A model generated the notes under the pieces. It was not told the origin of the DNA, made no database searches, and saw nothing but the letters and a program-made list of their open reading frames with translations. A DNA stretch of 64,000 nucleotides from NCBI GenBank assembly GCA_965661265.1, contig CBFIDE010000005.1:62001-126000 (forward strand), written 5' to 3'. The translations under genes were made by a program, and so were the position numbers. Every line of letters begins with the position of its first letter. Position 1 is the first letter of the stretch. Source of the stretch: CBFIDE01 sp965661265. Its GTDB lineage: Bacteria; Bacteroidota; Bacteroidia; Flavobacteriales; Schleiferiaceae. Below are positions 1 through 8,886 of this stretch, piece by piece.

Positions 1-1
1 C

Positions 2-838
2 TTATTATCTGAAGCAATAGGAGACCAACTTTACTGCATTTTTGTAAACAATGGTCTTCTTAGAAAGAATGAATTTGAAAGCGTTCTAGATCAGTACAAA
101 GAGATGGGGCTTAATATTAAGGGAGTGGATTCAACAGATGCATTCCTTTCTCAATTAGCTGGTGTTTCTGAGCCTGAGGCTAAGAGAAAAATAATAGGTA
201 GGGTTTTTATTGAAGTATTTGATGAAGAAGCTAATTTGCTAACGGATGTTAGTTGGTTAGGGCAAGGGACTATTTATCCTGATGTGATCGAATCAATTTC
301 TGTGAAAGGACCTTCAGCTACTATTAAATCTCATCATAATGTAGGTGGACTACCTGATTTTATGAAGTTGAAGATAGTTGAACCACTTAATACTTTGTTT
401 AAAGATGAGGTAAGAAGGGTTGGAAAAGCTTTAGGTATTGATGATGAGCTATTAGGACGTCATCCCTTTCCTGGACCTGGCTTAGCCATCAGGATTTTAG
501 GAGATATTAGCCCTGAGAAAATCCGTATATTACAAGAGGTAGATGCTATTTTTATTAATGGACTGAAAGAAGCGGGCTTATACGACCAAGTATGGCAAGC
601 AGGAGCAATGCTCTTGCCTGTAAATTCAGTTGGAGTAATGGGTGATGAAAGAACCTATGAAAAAGTAGTTGCTCTTAGAGCAGTTGAATCTACTGATGGA
701 ATGACAGCAGATTGGGTTCATTTACCTTATGAATTCTTGGCTGAGGTTTCAAACAAAATAATTAATAGAGTAAAAGGTGTAAATAGAGTAGTCTACGATA
801 TTAGCTCTAAACCACCAGCAACAATAGAATGGGAATAA
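2..838 (+). CDS. guaA: GMP synthase (glutamine-hydrolysing), C-terminal part
   Basis: C-terminal part of GMP synthase, which converts XMP to GMP using ATP and glutamine-derived ammonia in purine synthesis. The reading frame is open at the left edge, so the glutaminase domain and the start lie outside the window. Visible parts are the end of the ATP-pyrophosphatase domain (VNNGLLRKNE) and the dimerisation domain with HPFPGPGLAIRILG and the family's invariant ending KPPATIEWE. The stop overlaps the next gene's ATG by 10 bp, which suggests translational coupling. Identity is very secure; only the truncation by the window is unusual. Confidence 0.97.
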   Translation, partial: LLSEAIGDQLYCIFVNNGLLRKNEFESVLDQYKEMGLNIKGVDSTDAFLSQLAGVSEPEAKRKIIGRVFIEVFDEEANLLTDVSWLGQGTIYPDVIESISVKGPSATIKSHHNVGGLPDFMKLKIVEPLNTLFKDEVRRVGKALGIDDELLGRHPFPGPGLAIRILGDISPEKIRILQEVDAIFINGLKEAGLYDQVWQAGAMLLPVNSVGVMGDERTYEKVVALRAVESTDGMTADWVHLPYEFLAEVSNKIINRVKGVNRVVYDISSKPPATIEWE

Positions 839-2949
839 ACCACTGGATTAAAAAGTTCTTATTAATAGTTTTATTCGCTTTGAGCATTCCACTACTTGCT
901 CAGGAGAAAATTGAGTATAAAAACTATACGGTAAAGTCTGGCGATACTAAATATAGTCTTGCAAAAAATAATGGTTTAAGTGTTGAAGAACTGGAGAACA
1001 TTAACCCTCAGATAAAAGAAAGTTTTCAATTAGGCATAATTATCAGACTTCCTGAGAACCCAAAGGTTCAGGATGGCTCCCCAAAGTTAAAAAGTGGACA
1101 AGAGTTTTATGCCGTTAAAGCTGGAGAAACGGTCTATGGAATCTCATCGGCATTTGGCCTTAGTCCTGCTCAGTTAATTGATTTAAATCCGAAATTACTT
1201 ACTGACGTATTGATGGTAGGCGATAGTCTCATCGTTCCTTCTGAAATCAAGACACAGTCAGCTAAAAATGATAGTTTACTGCTTTCAAAGAAATACTATC
1301 TTCATAAGGTTCAACCAAAGGAAACACTTTATAGCTTATCAAAAAAGTATTCAATTGGCATAGACAGCATTGCAATTTTGAATCCTGAAATCCAGAATGG
1401 CCTCAATATTGGATTTCTACTAAAATTACCCAAAAACCGTGCTCCTGCAAAGCCTGTAGTTATCGAAGAGCTTGCAAGTGACACTCATCCTTCGTTAAAC
1501 CCAAATGACAGTCTTTCTGAGTCATTTAAGCTTTATCAATTGGAGGCTTCTGATGACTATTTATTTCTAAGGAATAAGTTTGGAATCACTAAAGCAGAAC
1601 TACTTAGAATTAATCCTGAGCTTAATAGTGGGCTAGAAGCTGGAAAGTACATCTTAGTTCCAAGACATTTGAAAGAGGAGAGCATTGAAGATACATCTTG
1701 GTTAGATAAATTATTTGCTAAAGTTGATGAGGATAGTCAAGATGGACCAAATAACTCAGAGCTAAACATAAAAGCTGAGCTGAATCGACTTCCATCTGAT
1801 GTTAAAGTTCTAATAGATGATTTACAGGATACTAGCTTGGCTTTCGCCGATACAAATAGAGTGCTTTCTATTTGCATTGCCTTACCTTTTGATTCAGAGT
1901 ATAAGGATTCAATAGCAAGAGGCAATAGCTCTAAAACTTCAAGTTTGTCTTTAGACTTTTACCATGGTTTTTTAGTTGCTATTGACAGCCTAAAAAAACA
2001 GGGGTTTAGTTTTAATATTGATGTTTACGACACTAAGATTGATGGCTTTGAAAATAGAATTGCTGAAACTGCAAAAAAGAGTAATTATGAGCTTTGCATT
2101 GGACCTTTGTTCAGTGAGAATATTACCAAATTAGATAAAGCACTCGGTGACTATTCGTTGCCAATTGTTTCTCCATTAAGTAAGAACACTAGCTTGAAAA
2201 CACAGAATTATATCTATCATTGTTATTCAGATATTGCTGCTACTAATCTAGGAATAGCAAATATTATTAATACTAATTACAGTGATGCTAATTTAGTATT
2301 TGTAAAAAGGCATAATTCTGATGAACAGGTAATATTTGAAATTAAATCTTTGCTAAATGCTAGGGATAGTTCTAATGCCTATAAATTCAATGAACTTGTA
2401 TACGATTTGAAAGAAGATAATCGTGGAAGGAAAACTCTTAGAATGCTTTCAAAATCATCCTTGAGAACCTATTTGTCCACAGGGGTTCAGAATGTATTTA
2501 TTAGTCCCTATGACGATGCAGTGATCAATAGTGATTTAATGACTACGATGCGTTCTCTAAGAGACACTAATTTGAGAATTGTTGCTCATCCTAAAATATT
2601 GCAAACTTCTACAATAGAGGCAAGTTATATGAGTGATTTAAAACTAATGTCTCCTCAAAACTATTTTGTTGATTATTCAGATAGTTCTGTTATGAATTTC
2701 ATTTCTACTTACAGAAATACTTATCATGCTGAACCATCTAAATATGCTATTCACTCTTTTGACCTTACCTATTATTTCATGAAGGAGCTTAGAATTTTGG
2801 GAGACCTAAATGGGCCTGTTCACATGAATTCAGCTTCATTTATTGGAACAGGCTTTGACTTTAAGGCCAATGGGAGTATGTCAAAAAAGAATTATTTCCA
2901 CTTTCCAACCGTTGTAGAAAATTACGAACTTAAAAGAATAGAGGATTAG
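829..2949 (+). CDS. LysM-repeat protein with PBP1-like C-terminal domain
   Basis: A 706-residue exported protein. Residues 1-24 form a signal peptide ending LLAQ. Three clear LysM modules (about 32-75, 93-138, 156-201) and a weaker fourth (235-278) should bind peptidoglycan. From about 343 a long domain (VLSICIALPF, LDFYHGFLVAIDSL, CIGPLFSEN) resembles type 1 periplasmic binding proteins of the amino-acid ABC transporter class. No transporter genes are nearby, so a cell-wall anchored sensing or structural role is more likely than solute uptake; that is inference. Its ATG lies inside the end of guaA. From memory, proteins of this architecture are common in Flavobacteriales, often next to guaA. 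The 3' end overlaps the convergent MoxR gene by 4 bp. Confidence 0.85.
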   Translation: MGINHWIKKFLLIVLFALSIPLLAQEKIEYKNYTVKSGDTKYSLAKNNGLSVEELENINPQIKESFQLGIIIRLPENPKVQDGSPKLKSGQEFYAVKAGETVYGISSAFGLSPAQLIDLNPKLLTDVLMVGDSLIVPSEIKTQSAKNDSLLLSKKYYLHKVQPKETLYSLSKKYSIGIDSIAILNPEIQNGLNIGFLLKLPKNRAPAKPVVIEELASDTHPSLNPNDSLSESFKLYQLEASDDYLFLRNKFGITKAELLRINPELNSGLEAGKYILVPRHLKEESIEDTSWLDKLFAKVDEDSQDGPNNSELNIKAELNRLPSDVKVLIDDLQDTSLAFADTNRVLSICIALPFDSEYKDSIARGNSSKTSSLSLDFYHGFLVAIDSLKKQGFSFNIDVYDTKIDGFENRIAETAKKSNYELCIGPLFSENITKLDKALGDYSLPIVSPLSKNTSLKTQNYIYHCYSDIAATNLGIANIINTNYSDANLVFVKRHNSDEQVIFEIKSLLNARDSSNAYKFNELVYDLKEDNRGRKTLRMLSKSSLRTYLSTGVQNVFISPYDDAVINSDLMTTMRSLRDTNLRIVAHPKILQTSTIEASYMSDLKLMSPQNYFVDYSDSSVMNFISTYRNTYHAEPSKYAIHSFDLTYYFMKELRILGDLNGPVHMNSASFIGTGFDFKANGSMSKKNYFHFPTVVENYELKRIED

Positions 2950-4418
2950 CCCTCTATTGTTCCGTTCAAGTAACTACTGAATAAATCTGTAAAGTTTAGT
3001 CCGTTTTTAATGGACTCCTTATTCAGCTTAGAATTTTCTGCTAATGACCAAAGCACAAGTTCTTTTAAAAAGTATTTTTCCTCAGGACTTGCTTGTTTTT
3101 GATGCTCCTCTATAATTTCCGTTAGAGCAGGGATTTTATCTAATTCTGCGTGATACTCTTTTTCGGTATAATCCTCGAGTATTTCAATAGAATCGCCCTG
3201 AGCGAACCACCGAATTAACTTATTGTAAGCGTTTTTCTCATCACTTAACTTAAGCTCACCCATTCCTGGTAGATAATCTTCCAATAAACTATTAGCCGCT
3301 TTCGCGATTAAATTCTCAGCCACTATACCTGAGCCTTCTTGCTCACCTTCATAGGCAAGCTCCATCTTGCCTGTAAGTGAAGGGATTAGGCCGTAGAAAT
3401 CCATTAGTCGGACGGATGTTTTCTTGGCTCCGCTAATCAATAATCGGCGTTCAGCCGTACTCATTAAATTCTCTAAAGCCGAGATACCTAATCTAGCAGA
3501 TACTCCACTTTTAGCATCAATAAACTCATTATTTCTAGCCTCAATTGCAATTTGTTCTATAAGGTCTAAAGCAATACCAGTGAGTGCTATACTCTCATAT
3601 TGATCCGCTTTTACTTTAGCCTCTTGTTCTGTTATTTTGCGGGCCGTCTTTATGTCCTCAGGATAATGCGTTAAAATCTGACTTCCTATTCTATCTTTCA
3701 GAGGTGTTACAATGCTACCTCTATTTGTATAATCTTCTGGATTAGCTGTAAACACAAATTGAATATCTAAGTTTAGACGCAATTTGAAACCTCTGATTTG
3801 AACATCACCTTCTTGTAGAATATTGAATAGTGCCACTTGAATTCTAGCTTGCAAATCAGGTAATTCATTAATTACAAAAATGCTTCTATTGGCTCTTGGA
3901 ATCATACCATAGTGAATCACTTCTTCATCTGCATAACTCAATTTTAGATTGGCAGCTTTAATAGGATCAATATCTCCGATAAGGTCCGCAACTGTTACAT
4001 CTGGAGTTGCAAGCTTTTCATAATATCTTTCTGATCTATGAATCCATACAATTGGTGTTTTGTCTCCTAAATCTTCAATTATTCTTTTGGCTTTGGCTGA
4101 TATGGGCTGAAGGGGGTCATCATTCAAATCTGAGCCATCAATTGCCGGAACATATTCGTCCAACAAATTGGTCATCAGTCTGGCCATCATTGTTTTAGCC
4201 TGACCTCTAAGTCCTAAAAAATTAATATTATGACCAGAAAGAATTGCTCTTTCTACTTGTGGAATAACGGTGTCTTCATAACCATGTATTCCTTCAAATA
4301 CTTTTTCGCCCTTCTTTAATTTCTCAACTAAATTTTTTCTTAATTCATCCTTAATAGACAGGGATTCATAAGAAGTAGCTTTTAATTCACCTAAGGTAGT
4401 AGGTCTTGATTTGCTCAT
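2946..4418 (-). CDS. MoxR-family AAA+ ATPase
   Basis: AAA+ ATPase of the MoxR / magnesium-chelatase class, often annotated as sigma-54-interacting. Visible are a Walker A variant GLRGQAKT, a Walker B-like strand IFVINELPD (Asn in place of the usual first Asp) and the sensor region FTANPEDYTNRGSI. These ATPases usually act with a VWA partner to remodel or insert metal into target proteins, and the partner is the gene immediately upstream. I chose the ATG at 4418, which follows the VWA stop by one base and gives MSKSRPTTLGELKA, matching how I remember homologues starting. A GTG 54 bp upstream would overlap the VWA gene. The target protein is unknown. Confidence 0.85.
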   Translation of the reverse strand: MSKSRPTTLGELKATSYESLSIKDELRKNLVEKLKKGEKVFEGIHGYEDTVIPQVERAILSGHNINFLGLRGQAKTMMARLMTNLLDEYVPAIDGSDLNDDPLQPISAKAKRIIEDLGDKTPIVWIHRSERYYEKLATPDVTVADLIGDIDPIKAANLKLSYADEEVIHYGMIPRANRSIFVINELPDLQARIQVALFNILQEGDVQIRGFKLRLNLDIQFVFTANPEDYTNRGSIVTPLKDRIGSQILTHYPEDIKTARKITEQEAKVKADQYESIALTGIALDLIEQIAIEARNNEFIDAKSGVSARLGISALENLMSTAERRLLISGAKKTSVRLMDFYGLIPSLTGKMELAYEGEQEGSGIVAENLIAKAANSLLEDYLPGMGELKLSDEKNAYNKLIRWFAQGDSIEILEDYTEKEYHAELDKIPALTEIIEEHQKQASPEEKYFLKELVLWSLAENSKLNKESIKNGLNFTDLFSSYLNGTIEG

Positions 4419-4419
4419 A

Positions 4420-5541
4420 TTATCGAGTTCTTTTTTTTCTGTTTGTTTCATAATCAGTGAAAATAAATTCACCTAATCCTTTAAGGCCGGTATAAAATGC
4501 TTTGCCCTTATTTGCTATACTAAAGTCTTTAATGAATTGCTGTAAATAAGGATCTGAGGCAATCATAAAACTTGTAATAGGAATATTTAATCTCTTACAT
4601 GCTGCTGCTTGATTCATACATTTTCCAACAATATAGTCGTCTAATCCAAAGCTATTCTTATAGTAAGTACCATCCGCTTCTTTAATACAAGATGGTTTAC
4701 CATCTGTAATCATGAATATCTGCTTATTGGCATTCTTTTTCTTTCTTAATAGATCCATGGCTAATTGAAGACCTGCGACAGTATTGGTATGATATGGGCC
4801 AACTTTTAAATAGGGGAGTTCCTCAAGACTAATTTCCCAGGCATCATTTCCAAACACAATAATGTCTAAAGTGTCCTTTGGGTATCTCGTTTTTATTAAT
4901 TCGGCTAATGCTAGAGCAACTCTTTTGGCTGGAGTTATTCTATCTTCTCCATAAAGAATCATGGAATGACTAATATCGATCATTAACACCGTAGACATTT
5001 GAGCCTTCTGTAAACTTTCATTTACAACAAGGTCTTCATGTTGAATATTAAAATTATCAAGTCCCTGATTTATTTGTGCGTTTTTAATGGATTCATTCAT
5101 ATTGATGGACTCTAATGAATCTCCAAACCTATAAGCTCTTTGGTCAGGGGTAACCTCGTCTCCAAGGCCAGTATATTTTGTTGTATGATTTCCTTTATCG
5201 GATTTCTTCAGCTTCCCAAAAATCTGCTCTAGAGCCTTCTTTCTTATTGTTTGTTCTGTTTTGGAAGTCATACCCAGTCCACTCCCGGATCCGCTTCCAT
5301 CACCTTCATCATTCGGAAACTCCTCTTTAAGATAATTTTTCCTTTTTAGGTCTTCTATAAAATCATCAATTGTATAATCTTTTGTGCTTATAGAATACTG
5401 CTTATCCAATTCGCGAAGCCAATCAATAGCTTCGTCCACATCTCCACTTGTGTGTAAAAGCAGCTCCTGAAAAACACCCAACAGTTTTTCAAAAGTGGTC
5501 TTTTCCTTACCGCTATACTCTGTGAATTTTAGTCCTATCAT
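4420..5541 (-). CDS. VWA-domain protein, MoxR partner
   Basis: A 373-residue protein with a C-terminal von Willebrand factor A domain. The MIDAS metal site is intact: DISHS at Asp189, Ser191 and Ser193, a later Thr region (HTNTVAG) and the FMITDGKPS strand. The N-terminal 180 residues are charged, with a Gly/Ser-rich stretch near residues 81-89. There is no signal peptide, so it should act in the cytoplasm with the ATPase whose start codon follows its stop by one base. The pair forms a classic MoxR-VWA chaperone module. No substrate gene sits in the same operon, so its role cannot be read from context. Confidence 0.87.
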   Translation of the reverse strand: MIGLKFTEYSGKEKTTFEKLLGVFQELLLHTSGDVDEAIDWLRELDKQYSISTKDYTIDDFIEDLKRKNYLKEEFPNDEGDGSGSGSGLGMTSKTEQTIRKKALEQIFGKLKKSDKGNHTTKYTGLGDEVTPDQRAYRFGDSLESINMNESIKNAQINQGLDNFNIQHEDLVVNESLQKAQMSTVLMIDISHSMILYGEDRITPAKRVALALAELIKTRYPKDTLDIIVFGNDAWEISLEELPYLKVGPYHTNTVAGLQLAMDLLRKKKNANKQIFMITDGKPSCIKEADGTYYKNSFGLDDYIVGKCMNQAAACKRLNIPITSFMIASDPYLQQFIKDFSIANKGKAFYTGLKGLGEFIFTDYETNRKKRTR

Positions 5542-5639
5542 TCTTTTAGCTAAGCCTCTAAATTAAGTCTATACATAGAATAAACCCATAGCCTAAGTCT
5601 AAGTTCATTTTGATTAAATTTATATTCCATTAAATTGAA

Positions 5640-5647
5640 TAGATTTG
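5640..5647 (+). promoter_or_regulatory. Bacteroidota -7 promoter element TAGATTTG
   Basis: Exact match to TAnnTTTG, ending 16 bp before the OsmC ATG, in a 122-bp divergent intergenic region. No TTG -33 element lies at the usual spacing. Confidence 0.6.
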
Positions 5648-5663
5648 CTCAAAATCAAAGATT

Positions 5664-6074
5664 ATGACCTCCAAAGTTATTTATCAAGGAAATCTAAGAA
5701 CCTTGGCAGAGCATGTGAAAAGCGGCAATACGGTAATTACTGATGCTCCTACAGACAATAACGGAAAGGGAGAGTATTTTTCACCTACTGACTTAGTTGC
5801 TACAGCTTTGGGTAGTTGTATGCTTACCTTGATGGGAATCAAGGCTCAGAGTCAAGGCTATGACTTACAAAATTTGGAGCTAAGTATAGAGAAAGTTATG
5901 GAGTCCGCTCCTAGAAGAATTGGAAAAGTTGTGGTAAATATAAGCTGCACTGATCTCTTAAGTGCAGCACAAATAAAATCTTTAGAACAAACTGCTTTAA
6001 ATTGTCCAGTTGCAAAAAGTTTGGACCCTAAGATTATACAAGAAGTTAGTTTCAATTGGATAAATAGTAAATAA
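5664..6074 (+). CDS. OsmC/Ohr-family peroxiredoxin-like protein
   Basis: A 136-residue OsmC-family protein that reduces organic peroxides with a pair of cysteines. Both family cysteines are visible: Cys52 in TALGSCMLTLMGIKA and Cys114 in ALNCPVAKSLDP. The length is normal for the family. It is cytoplasmic, with no signal sequence. It starts a two-gene operon: its TAA stop shares one base with the ATG of the next gene. It has its own -7 promoter element just upstream. It belongs to the general OsmC branch; whether its substrate is fatty-acid hydroperoxide or another peroxide cannot be told from sequence. Confidence 0.92.
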   Translation: MTSKVIYQGNLRTLAEHVKSGNTVITDAPTDNNGKGEYFSPTDLVATALGSCMLTLMGIKAQSQGYDLQNLELSIEKVMESAPRRIGKVVVNISCTDLLSAAQIKSLEQTALNCPVAKSLDPKIIQEVSFNWINSK

Positions 6075-6574
6075 TGATTTTTAGAATATTAGTTTTTTGT
6101 CTAGTTACCTCAATGGCTAGCGCCCAGGTAAATGATCAACTTTATAAATCTGCTAAAGAGTACGCTGCTGCTAATGAAGATGGAAATTGGAAGAAGGTTG
6201 TTAGTCTTACCCATCCAAAGTTGATATCCTTTATTGGAGGAGAACAAAAGATGTTGGCTGATGCGAGCAAAGGTGAGGCCCAAATGGAAAGAAATGGATT
6301 GGAATTAGTAGCCTTTGAAATTTCTAAGCCATTAGAAGAAAATCGAACAGAAAATGGTATCATCTTTTGTGCAATTCCGGCTAGGGTGACTATAAAAGAT
6401 GGAAAGACTAAACTCTATTCAGAGGCTCCAATTCTGGCTATTTCTGAGGATGGAGGAAATAGTTGGACTTTCATCAGTGTTGCCCAAATAGATCGTTTAG
6501 ATTTAATAGAACTCTTTCCAGATTTACCTAAGAGACTAGATCTCTCTTATCAAAAGGTATATTCTAGAGATTAA
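6074..6574 (+). CDS. Small secreted protein of unknown function
   Basis: A 166-residue protein with a clear signal peptide (MIFRILVFCLVTSMASAQ, cleavage after Ala-Gln or near it). The mature part has a helix-rich start (YKSAKEYAAANEDGNWKKVV) and then beta strands (ITLKDG-like, WTFISVAQIDRLDLIELFPDLPKRLDL). The general look is that of small NTF2/SnoaL-like folds, but I do not recognise a family. It is translationally coupled to the OsmC gene (TAATG overlap) and ends directly against the convergent VOC gene. A periplasmic partner in oxidative-stress handling is possible by context only. Confidence 0.7.
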   Translation: MIFRILVFCLVTSMASAQVNDQLYKSAKEYAAANEDGNWKKVVSLTHPKLISFIGGEQKMLADASKGEAQMERNGLELVAFEISKPLEENRTENGIIFCAIPARVTIKDGKTKLYSEAPILAISEDGGNSWTFISVAQIDRLDLIELFPDLPKRLDLSYQKVYSRD

Positions 6575-7633
6575 TTAATCTTTTACCCTGCTCCAGGCTA
6601 AAGTATTAATCATCCACCTTGGAAGAGATTTTTCAGGCTTTCTATTCTGAAGATTCATATAAATATTAAGCTTTTTTAGAATCGGAACTTTATGTGTTTC
6701 TACAAATTCAATCAGAGTACCATCAGGATCTTCAATATAAGAGAACCTTCCAGCCGCTTCGCCCATATCAAAACTATTAGCAGAATCCACTGTAAAGGGA
6801 TGTCCTAGTTTTTCACTTTTGCTTTTCAGCGATTCCATTCCTACGATATCAAAACACAAATGGATATATCCGGGGTCACCCCAAAATCTATTTTCAAAGA
6901 ATTTTATAGGAGTTCTGTCAAGAGCCTGAATGAGTTCAATTTGAACTGCTCCTAAGAGAGGGGAGAAGGGTCCTGAATAACTAGAGCTTCTTTCAAGAAT
7001 GACTCTTTTAAACCTTTGTTTAGAATCAAAACAGCTACTTAAATCATTGAATTCGCCTTCATCTTCAAAAACTACCCTATCAAAGCCTAGCAATTCTGCA
7101 TAGAATTTTTTACTCGTCTCTATATTGCTTACTCCTAAGCCAGATCCACCAACACCTCCGTACAGGCCATTCTTTTTAGAATACCAAACATCAGATTCTA
7201 CAATTTCTAGAATATTAGAGTGAAGGTCTCTAAGCATGAAAGACTTGATTCCGTTTTTATCGTTGATATCCGAAAGTACCTCAAGGCCTTTTTTCTTGCA
7301 ATCTTTAAAGGCAGCTTCAATATCTTGAGTTTTAATTTTAAGAACATTAATAGCAAGATCACCAGGTAGGCATGCTTGGTCTGCCCAAATTAACTCTCTA
7401 TCAGTGTATTGCCATATTTCAAGACCGCCACCACCGTTCATGTTTAGAGCTAGAGTAGCAGTTCTTTTCTGTGGTTCACCACCAGTATAAGGAAGCATTA
7501 AAGCTGCAACAGCCTCTTCCTCAAATACTGGAGTGTCAAATCCAAAATTCTTTCTGTAATAAGCCCATGTTTCTTTAACATTAGGGTTACCAATTCCAAT
7601 TTGTTGAATTCCACTAATTACAAAATCACTCAT
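6575..7633 (-). CDS. Two-domain VOC (glyoxalase/dioxygenase fold) protein
   Basis: A 352-residue protein built from four beta-alpha-beta-beta-beta modules, i.e. two vicinal-oxygen-chelate domains. Module starts are visible at IQQIGIGNPNVKETW, LAINVLKIKTQDIEAAF, GGSGLGVSNIETSKKFY and YIHLCFDIVGMESLK, with Glu-bearing closing strands LEIW, LEIV, IELI and IEFVETH. Typical first-strand His is present only in module 4, so the metal site is atypical or uses Gln/Glu. It lacks the C-terminal motifs of 4-hydroxyphenylpyruvate dioxygenase. It is the last gene of the putative sulfonolipid operon, 11 bp after the acyltransferase-like gene. Substrate unknown; a role in lipid head-group or chain modification is inference from position. 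Confidence 0.8.
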   Translation of the reverse strand: MSDFVISGIQQIGIGNPNVKETWAYYRKNFGFDTPVFEEEAVAALMLPYTGGEPQKRTATLALNMNGGGGLEIWQYTDRELIWADQACLPGDLAINVLKIKTQDIEAAFKDCKKKGLEVLSDINDKNGIKSFMLRDLHSNILEIVESDVWYSKKNGLYGGVGGSGLGVSNIETSKKFYAELLGFDRVVFEDEGEFNDLSSCFDSKQRFKRVILERSSSYSGPFSPLLGAVQIELIQALDRTPIKFFENRFWGDPGYIHLCFDIVGMESLKSKSEKLGHPFTVDSANSFDMGEAAGRFSYIEDPDGTLIEFVETHKVPILKKLNIYMNLQNRKPEKSLPRWMINTLAWSRVKD

Positions 7634-7644
7634 AGTTGAAGGAA

Positions 7645-8886
7645 TTAATTTGCTTCTGCTACTTGTTTATATACACCAGAAGTCAATTTGGAGGAAATCT
7701 TTTTAAATGCTTCAATAGTCAGTTTTACATCCTCTAAAGTATGAGAAGCCGTTGGAATTAATCTAAGGATTATTTCTCCTTTAGGAATTACCGGATAAAC
7801 AACCATAGAACAGAAAATGCCATGATTTTCTCTAAGATCATATACTAGAGCCATTGCTTCTTCAATAGATCCATTTAAAAAAACAGGAGTCACACATGAG
7901 TTGGTATATCCAATATCAAAGCCTTCTTCTTTAAGACCCGATTGTAATGCATTAACTATTTCCCAAAGCTTAGTTTTTAAACTTTTCTCTGTTTGTAATA
8001 ATTGTAATCTGAAAAGGTTTCCTTCAACCAAGCCAAGAGGTAAACTTTTAGCAAATATTTGAGATCTCATATTGTATCTCAAATAATCCATTACCATTTT
8101 ATCTCCAGCGATAAAGGCTCCTATAGAAGCCATTGACTTGGCAAAAGTGGCAAAGTAAACATCAATTTCATCCTGAATACCTTGTTCTTCCCCAGCTCCA
8201 GCGCCATTCTTTCCTAAAGTTCCAAAACCATGAGCATCATCTACTAAAAGTCTAAATTCATATTGCTCTTTAAAGCTTACAATTTCTTTTAAAAGACCTT
8301 GATCACCTTTCATTCCAAATACTCCTTCAGAGATAACTAGAAGAGATGAACTCTCATTGTCACCTTGGAATTTCTTAGCGCGTTTTAATTGCTTTTCAAA
8401 GTCATCCATATCATTATGCTTGAAAGCTAATGATTTACCCAAGTGCATACGAAGGGCATCCATAATACAAGCATGGCATTCAGAATCATAAACAACTACA
8501 TCATGTCGTCCAACTAAGGAATCAATAGCAGACATAATTCCTTGATATCCAAAGTTTAAAAGAACTGCATCTTCTTTCCTTTCAAATTTGGCAAGCTCTC
8601 TTTCAAGCAACTCATGACGATCGGTATTTCCACTCATCATTCTTGAGCCCATGGGATAGGCCGCACCAGAATCGGCGAAAGCCTCTGCGTCTTTTTTTCT
8701 AACTTCAGGATGATTGGCTAAGCCTAAATAATTATTAATGCTCCATACAATTTGATCAGAGCCATTAAATCGCATTCTACTCGCTATTTCTCCCTCAATC
8801 TTAGGGAACATATAATAACCTTCAGCCGCCTTTTGATATGATCCTAGAGGTCCAAAATTCTGTTTGATTTTTTTAAATAGATCCAT
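7645..8886 (-). CDS. Alpha-oxoamine synthase; candidate cysteate fatty acyltransferase (CapB-like)
   Basis: PLP enzyme of the alpha-oxoamine synthase family (serine palmitoyltransferase, AONS, KBL), 413 residues. The PLP lysine should be Lys250 in TFAKSMASIGAF; the cofactor motif DDAHGFG is at 216-222 and a ring-stacking His at 138 (SECHACI). These enzymes join an amino acid to a fatty acyl thioester with loss of CO2. Alone it could be serine palmitoyltransferase. Its 14-bp overlap with a cysteine-synthase-like gene, and a ketoreductase next in line, point to cysteate as amino acid and 3-ketocapnine as product, the first committed step of sulfonolipids. Family assignment is firm; substrate is inferred. 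Confidence 0.85.
   Translation of the reverse strand: MDLFKKIKQNFGPLGSYQKAAEGYYMFPKIEGEIASRMRFNGSDQIVWSINNYLGLANHPEVRKKDAEAFADSGAAYPMGSRMMSGNTDRHELLERELAKFERKEDAVLLNFGYQGIMSAIDSLVGRHDVVVYDSECHACIMDALRMHLGKSLAFKHNDMDDFEKQLKRAKKFQGDNESSSLLVISEGVFGMKGDQGLLKEIVSFKEQYEFRLLVDDAHGFGTLGKNGAGAGEEQGIQDEIDVYFATFAKSMASIGAFIAGDKMVMDYLRYNMRSQIFAKSLPLGLVEGNLFRLQLLQTEKSLKTKLWEIVNALQSGLKEEGFDIGYTNSCVTPVFLNGSIEEAMALVYDLRENHGIFCSMVVYPVIPKGEIILRLIPTASHTLEDVKLTIEAFKKISSKLTSGVYKQVAEAN

Noticed and set aside
6575..7633. 4-hydroxyphenylpyruvate dioxygenase call for the VOC gene
   Set aside because: Length and VOC modules are similar, but HPPD's C-terminal motif and its His/His/Glu iron ligands are not seen.
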